Positions 4,449 to 7,733 of a stretch of DNA of 7,733 bases are shown piece by piece. Origin of the DNA: Planctomycetota bacterium (GTDB taxonomy: Bacteria > Planctomycetota > Phycisphaerae > UBA1845). The notes beneath the pieces are model-generated. The model worked only from the letters and a program-made list of their open reading frames with translations. It did no database searches and had not been told where the DNA came from. Position 1 is the first letter of the stretch; the number at the start of each line of letters is the position of its first letter. The stretch covers positions 1 to 7,733 of the forward strand of contig JADFRO010000132.1 of NCBI GenBank assembly GCA_022561255.1. Reading direction: 5' to 3'. Made by a program: the position numbers and the translations under genes.

Positions 4449-6308
4449 GTGAAGCCCGACAAGATCGCAGTGATCACCATCGCCGCTGCGTTCGCCGTTT
4501 CCGGACTGGGCTGGGCCATGATCCCGGTCTTGCAGTCTGCGCAGCGAACGGTCGACACCGAGGCCGCCCTGCACGTCGAGCGCGCCCGTCGACTGCTCGA
4601 CCACTACAGCGCCCAACTCCACTACAGTTCACTCCTGCTCGACCAACTACGCGATGCGGACGTCGACGTGGACGTCGAAGACCCCGAGGATATCGTCGAA
4701 TATTTCGGCGACTTCTACCAGGAGCGGCACGAAGCGCTCTGGGCGTCGTTTGAACCGAAGGAGTGGGATCCCGACCAACCGCGCGCCGCCCTCGCACGCT
4801 ACGGCGATCTCGCGCGTCAAATCCGCGATGGCGTCCAAGCGCGTGCCCAGCTCACCGATGAAAATGCCGGGCTGCTCGACGCCGCGCTCGCTGCGGTTAA
4901 CGAAGCGCTGGCCACCGAATCCGGCGATGCCAGCGCCGCCGCCGACCCGGAAGCCAATCGTCTCAAGGCCGTCATTCTTTACCACCAAGGGCTCGCCGAG
5001 CGCGTCCGCGCCACGCTCAAACACAGCGAGGCCTCCGACTACCGAGGCAAACTTCTTCAGCTCGCACGACGCGCGTCCCGGTTGGGTTCGAGTTTGGTGC
5101 TTGTCGCCGGCAGCGGTATCGAAGCGCGTATCGCGGCGCTGTCACAAGCGGCAGATGAATCGCAGCGCAGAATCGGGGGATTGCAGACGGAGCTGAGCCG
5201 GATTGACGCCACCATCACCCAACTCGAAACGCGCCTCACCACAGCCACCAACCAGGGTGAGAGTGCTCGTGTCGCCATCGAGCAACTACACAAAGACGGC
5301 ATTGACTTTTCCAACGAATACGGAGCCGAGCGATTTACCCAACAGTTGCTCGAGCAGAGTCGAACCTACCGCCGGGCCCTACGCGAGGCTCACGTGATCG
5401 AGGTCGGCGGTTACGCCAACGCCGAGATCGACGCCAGCGGTGATTATCTTCGAGGTCGCTACCTCGAAAACGGCACAGCCGGAAACCTCACGCTCACGTT
5501 CGGGCTGGTTCATCACCGCCATGAACGCAACATTCTCGCCGAAACAATTGAACGTGAAGCACTCGCTTTGGCGGACCTCAACTCCGACAGGGACCGACTC
5601 GTGGGCATCCGCGACGCGTACGGCGCGTCCGAGGCCGACGCACGCCGCCGCGTCGACGAAATCCAACCGCTCGTCGCCGACGTCTACGCCGAGCTCAACC
5701 GTGTCGAGTCCGAGGCCGAGGTCGCCGAAGACGAAGCACTCGATCTGTTGAACGAATCAGCCCGACTGTTTCAGCAAGCATCAAACCACGCGCGCCGCTG
5801 GATCGACGACGCGCGCGAGCTGACGCAGGCCATGTCTCCCGAAGCGAAACAGCGATCAGCCTTTGAAAAACGCACGGGCGATGCGTGGATGGGAGCACAC
5901 ATAGCCGTTCAGGTGGCGGACGCTCGACTCGCCAAGGCCTGGATTCACTACGAGCGCTTCCGAGCAGCAGAGCAAAACGCCGACGCGCTGACCGCCGCGT
6001 CCGAAACGGTGACGCTGGCCGAGGCCGACCCCGAGCAGCAGCGTATGCGAGCCATCGAGGCGCGCGACGCCGGCGTCGAGGAGATCACGCAGGCCATGAG
6101 CGTTCTCGAAAAGGCCCACCGCAACCTCGGCCGCCACTGGACCCTCGCCGCCCAGGGAGCGAGCACGACCTACCTGCTCGCATTGTTTGGACAGAGCAGT
6201 TACGTCGCCGACGCTGTGGAGGGCTACCGCAACGCCATCAAAGGTCGAGAGAACGAAACCTTCGCTCGCAAGTTCGTCGACCGCCTCAGGCAACTCGAAA
6301 GCCGTTAA
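4449..6308 (+). CDS. Membrane-anchored coiled-coil protein of unknown function
   Basis: Encodes 619 aa from a GTG start with a strong Shine-Dalgarno. After MKPDK comes one hydrophobic segment (about residues 6-28), an uncleaved anchor or signal sequence, so the rest is probably outside the cytoplasmic membrane. Residues 30-215 are helical with an acidic patch (DADVDVDVEDPED, 69-81) and aromatic clusters near 85-106. Residues 225-285 show strong heptad-like coiled coil (SQRRIGGLQTELSRIDATI). Residues 320-352 form a short, likely beta-rich insert with GGYANAEIDASGDYL. Residues 365-445 are coiled coil again, and 450-619 are more helical. Ala, Glu, Arg and Asp dominate, and there is no Cys. I do not recognise the family. 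Long helices on one membrane anchor suggest a structural or scaffolding role in the cell envelope, but this is inference. It appears to be a single-gene unit. Confidence 0.8.
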   Translation: MKPDKIAVITIAAAFAVSGLGWAMIPVLQSAQRTVDTEAALHVERARRLLDHYSAQLHYSSLLLDQLRDADVDVDVEDPEDIVEYFGDFYQERHEALWASFEPKEWDPDQPRAALARYGDLARQIRDGVQARAQLTDENAGLLDAALAAVNEALATESGDASAAADPEANRLKAVILYHQGLAERVRATLKHSEASDYRGKLLQLARRASRLGSSLVLVAGSGIEARIAALSQAADESQRRIGGLQTELSRIDATITQLETRLTTATNQGESARVAIEQLHKDGIDFSNEYGAERFTQQLLEQSRTYRRALREAHVIEVGGYANAEIDASGDYLRGRYLENGTAGNLTLTFGLVHHRHERNILAETIEREALALADLNSDRDRLVGIRDAYGASEADARRRVDEIQPLVADVYAELNRVESEAEVAEDEALDLLNESARLFQQASNHARRWIDDARELTQAMSPEAKQRSAFEKRTGDAWMGAHIAVQVADARLAKAWIHYERFRAAEQNADALTAASETVTLAEADPEQQRMRAIEARDAGVEEITQAMSVLEKAHRNLGRHWTLAAQGASTTYLLALFGQSSYVADAVEGYRNAIKGRENETFARKFVDRLRQLESR

Positions 6309-6371
6309 CTTCCACGCACGCTGACGAGCATCGTCCGGGATGCGGACCGAATCGGAAGTGCCCGGAAAAAC

Positions 6372-6431
6372 CCGTTCGTATTCGCAGTCCAGATGATCGT
6401 TGCCGCTTCGGTCTCGCCGGTGCTGGTCCGG
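6372..6431 (+). pseudogene. Relic copy of the FG-GAP protein's signal-peptide region
   Basis: These 20 codons align without gaps to codons 4-23 of the FG-GAP gene (6613-6672), with 47 of 60 bases and 11 of 20 residues identical by hand count; for example PFVFAVQ against PLVFAIQ and SVSP against TVSP. The position matching the ATG of the intact gene reads CGG, so no start codon remains, and no FG-GAP repeats follow. It looks like the stump of a deleted tandem paralogue or a partial duplication. Confidence 0.45.
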
Positions 6432-6464
6432 CCTGCGTTTGTGCCCAACAATCCGGGTGAACCC

Positions 6465-6492
6465 AAAAAAATGATCCAGAATCTGGATTTTT
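6465..6492 (+). terminator. Possible intrinsic terminator of the coiled-coil gene
   Basis: Seven As (6465-6471), then ATCCA (6474-6478), loop GAATC, TGGAT (6484-6488) and a T-run ending at 6492. The 5-bp stem can be extended by A-T pairs if two bases are bulged. The stem is short and not GC-rich, but the A-tract and T-tract stand out in this GC-rich DNA. It lies about 160 bp after the stop of the coiled-coil gene. Confidence 0.4.
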
Positions 6493-6533
6493 CATCCGCC
6501 GGAGAGCCTTTGGACGTGTTGTGTATAGGGGGG

Positions 6534-6550
6534 GCATCCGCATCGGATGC
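6534..6550. repeat. Perfect hairpin GCATCCG-CAT-CGGATGC
   Basis: A 7-bp perfect stem with a 3-nt loop sits 53 bp before the FG-GAP start, just after a run of Gs. It could be an operator, a leader hairpin or a second transcription stop. No T-run follows. Confidence 0.45.
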
Positions 6551-6603
6551 GTGTGGCACGCTGACTGTCGCCCAGTGCTTGCGTCGTACGCCGAGACAAC
6601 GAT

Positions 6604-7733
6604 ATGAAGCTTCCGTTGGTATTCGCAATCCAGATAACCGTTTCGGCCACGGTCTCGCCGGCAATTGCCCGGGCGATCGAGCCGATTGCGATTCTCGCGC
6701 CGAGCGACGTGCCGGAGGGGTTCAGTAACGGGTTCGGTTCCTCAATTGCGATCAGCGGCGACTACCTCGTAGTTGGGGCCAAACTTGCACCCTACTACAA
6801 CGGGAGCAGGGAAGGCGCGGCGTATGTGTTCCGGCGTTACAGCGACCAATGGATTGAGCAAGCGAAACTGCTCCCTTCGCAACCGTTCTTCTTCGGTCAT
6901 TTCGGATGGGATGTGGATATAGACGGCGACGTGATCGTCGTCGGCGCTCCACGCTGGGACTTCGTGACCTGCGGCTACGACCGTCCTGGATCCGTCTATC
7001 TCTTTCGTCGTGACGATCAAGGCACACCAAACGACCCCGCTGACGACACCTGGCCTGAGGAGGCGATCCTCACGGTCGCTGACCCGCGCATCTCGGAGTT
7101 TTTCGGAATGTCCGTGGCTGTCAGCGGTGACGTCATCGTTGCGGGCGGTCAGTGCGGAAATACGGTGGAGGTTTTTCAGTGGAGTGGAAAAAAGTGGCTC
7201 CACGAGGATTCGCTCGTCGCCCCGGATACGGTACCCGGCGATAGGTTGGGATTCTCGGTTGACGTGGACGGAACCCGGATTGTCGCGGGTGCGCATGGAG
7301 ACGACGAACGGCGAGGATCAGCGCACGTATTCGCCCGGAGCAAAGGCAAGTGGACCCACGAGGCGAAACTGACCACGCTAGGCGCAAACCCGATCGACGA
7401 TTTTGGACAAGCCGTGTCGATCTCCGCGTATTCCGTTCTCGTGGGCTCACCCCATTCTGACGATGCCGGCCCCAGCTCGGGCTCAGCGTTTGTTTTCTCC
7501 CGTAACGACGACGGGAACTGGCTCGAGCAAGCGAAACTTAGTGCCCCGGAGCCGGCTGCGATCCAGACGTTCGGAAGCGCTGTCGGGATCGACGACGATC
7601 TCATCCTAGTGCGTACGCGTGGAGATCCCTGGTCCCACCTATTCAAGCATCGCGAAAGCGACTGGGAGAACGAAGACGGCCTCGTTGGCATCGCCGAGGT
7701 GCCCACTGGTGCACTTGGTCTTGACGGCAATTA
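6604..7733 (+). CDS. Secreted FG-GAP repeat (beta-propeller) protein, 3' end outside the window
   Basis: The frame gives 376 codons with no stop in the window. MKLPLVFAIQITVSATVSPAIA is a good signal peptide, with cleavage likely near residues 22-24, so the protein is exported. At least six FG-GAP-like repeats follow, starting near residues 43, 99, 166, 215, 267 and 322. Each has the form FG-x-S/A-V/I-x-I-x-GD-x-(L/I)-V-V-G-A, then a turn, then V-(Y/F)-(L/V)-F-R-x(n)-W-x-x-E-A-K-L. Examples are GFGSSIAISGDYLVVGA and HFGWDVDIDGDVIVVGAP. Such blades fold into integrin-alpha-like propellers, used for binding partners at the cell surface or in the medium; the ligand is unknown. The last visible residues (LGLDGN) begin another blade, so the final TA is probably the start of a Tyr codon rather than a stop. 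The ribosome binding site is weak. Confidence 0.85.
   Translation, partial: MKLPLVFAIQITVSATVSPAIARAIEPIAILAPSDVPEGFSNGFGSSIAISGDYLVVGAKLAPYYNGSREGAAYVFRRYSDQWIEQAKLLPSQPFFFGHFGWDVDIDGDVIVVGAPRWDFVTCGYDRPGSVYLFRRDDQGTPNDPADDTWPEEAILTVADPRISEFFGMSVAVSGDVIVAGGQCGNTVEVFQWSGKKWLHEDSLVAPDTVPGDRLGFSVDVDGTRIVAGAHGDDERRGSAHVFARSKGKWTHEAKLTTLGANPIDDFGQAVSISAYSVLVGSPHSDDAGPSSGSAFVFSRNDDGNWLEQAKLSAPEPAAIQTFGSAVGIDDDLILVRTRGDPWSHLFKHRESDWENEDGLVGIAEVPTGALGLDGN

Larger units (their letters stand above)
6309..6603. other. Intergenic spacer with terminator-like hairpin, palindrome and decayed signal-peptide copy
   Basis: This 295-bp stretch separates the coiled-coil gene from the FG-GAP gene. It contains a relic of a signal-peptide coding segment (6372-6431), an A-run/stem/T-run element (6465-6492) and a perfect 17-nt hairpin (6534-6550). 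The open frame running from here to 6728 overlaps the FG-GAP gene and is not taken as a gene. Confidence 0.6.

Noticed and set aside
6393..6728. 111-aa plus-strand open frame
   Set aside because: It overlaps the signal-peptide region of the FG-GAP gene in another frame and starts inside the relic copy; its composition is not protein-like after the relic.

Overview
The window looks like chromosomal DNA of a GC-rich Gram-negative bacterium, most likely a planctomycete. This is inference from gene content: an ArsC-like thioredoxin-fold selenoprotein, a DUF2723-type membrane protein, an FG-GAP repeat secreted protein, a large coiled-coil membrane-anchored protein and a hemerythrin-like HHE protein. 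No rRNA, tRNA, CRISPR array or insertion sequence was seen.

Layout from left to right: (1) the 5' part of a minus-strand gene resembling DUF2723/TMEM260-like membrane proteins (469 down to the window edge). (2) A divergent spacer holding a strong 10-bp perfect hairpin. (3) A HAD-superfamily beta-phosphoglucomutase-like phosphatase/mutase (611-1276, +). (4) A convergent hemerythrin-like HHE protein (1770-1306, -). (5) A 317-bp divergent spacer with several inverted repeats, including a nested one. (6) A gene at 2088-2432 (+) with an in-frame TGA at codon 13. The TGA stands where the first Cys of a CxxC redox motif is expected and is followed at the right distance by a bacterial-SECIS-like hairpin, so I read it as an ArsC-family selenoprotein. 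(7) A putative lipoprotein starting 9 bp after it (2442-3323, +). (8) queE, 7-carboxy-7-deazaguanine synthase (3443-4129, +). (9) A 319-bp spacer with a REP-like palindrome, a second hairpin and a possible promoter. (10) A 619-aa coiled-coil protein with one N-terminal membrane segment (4449-6308, +). (11) A 295-bp spacer with a terminator-like hairpin, a 17-nt palindrome and a decayed copy of a signal-peptide coding segment. (12) A secreted FG-GAP repeat protein that runs off the right edge (6604-7733, +).

The most interesting item is the selenoprotein gene: a standard caller would miss it or call only its C-terminal half. It probably shares a transcript with the lipoprotein. The other genes look like separate transcription units and do not form one obvious pathway. 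Only queE (queuosine/deazapurine biosynthesis) and the HAD enzyme have clear metabolic assignments.
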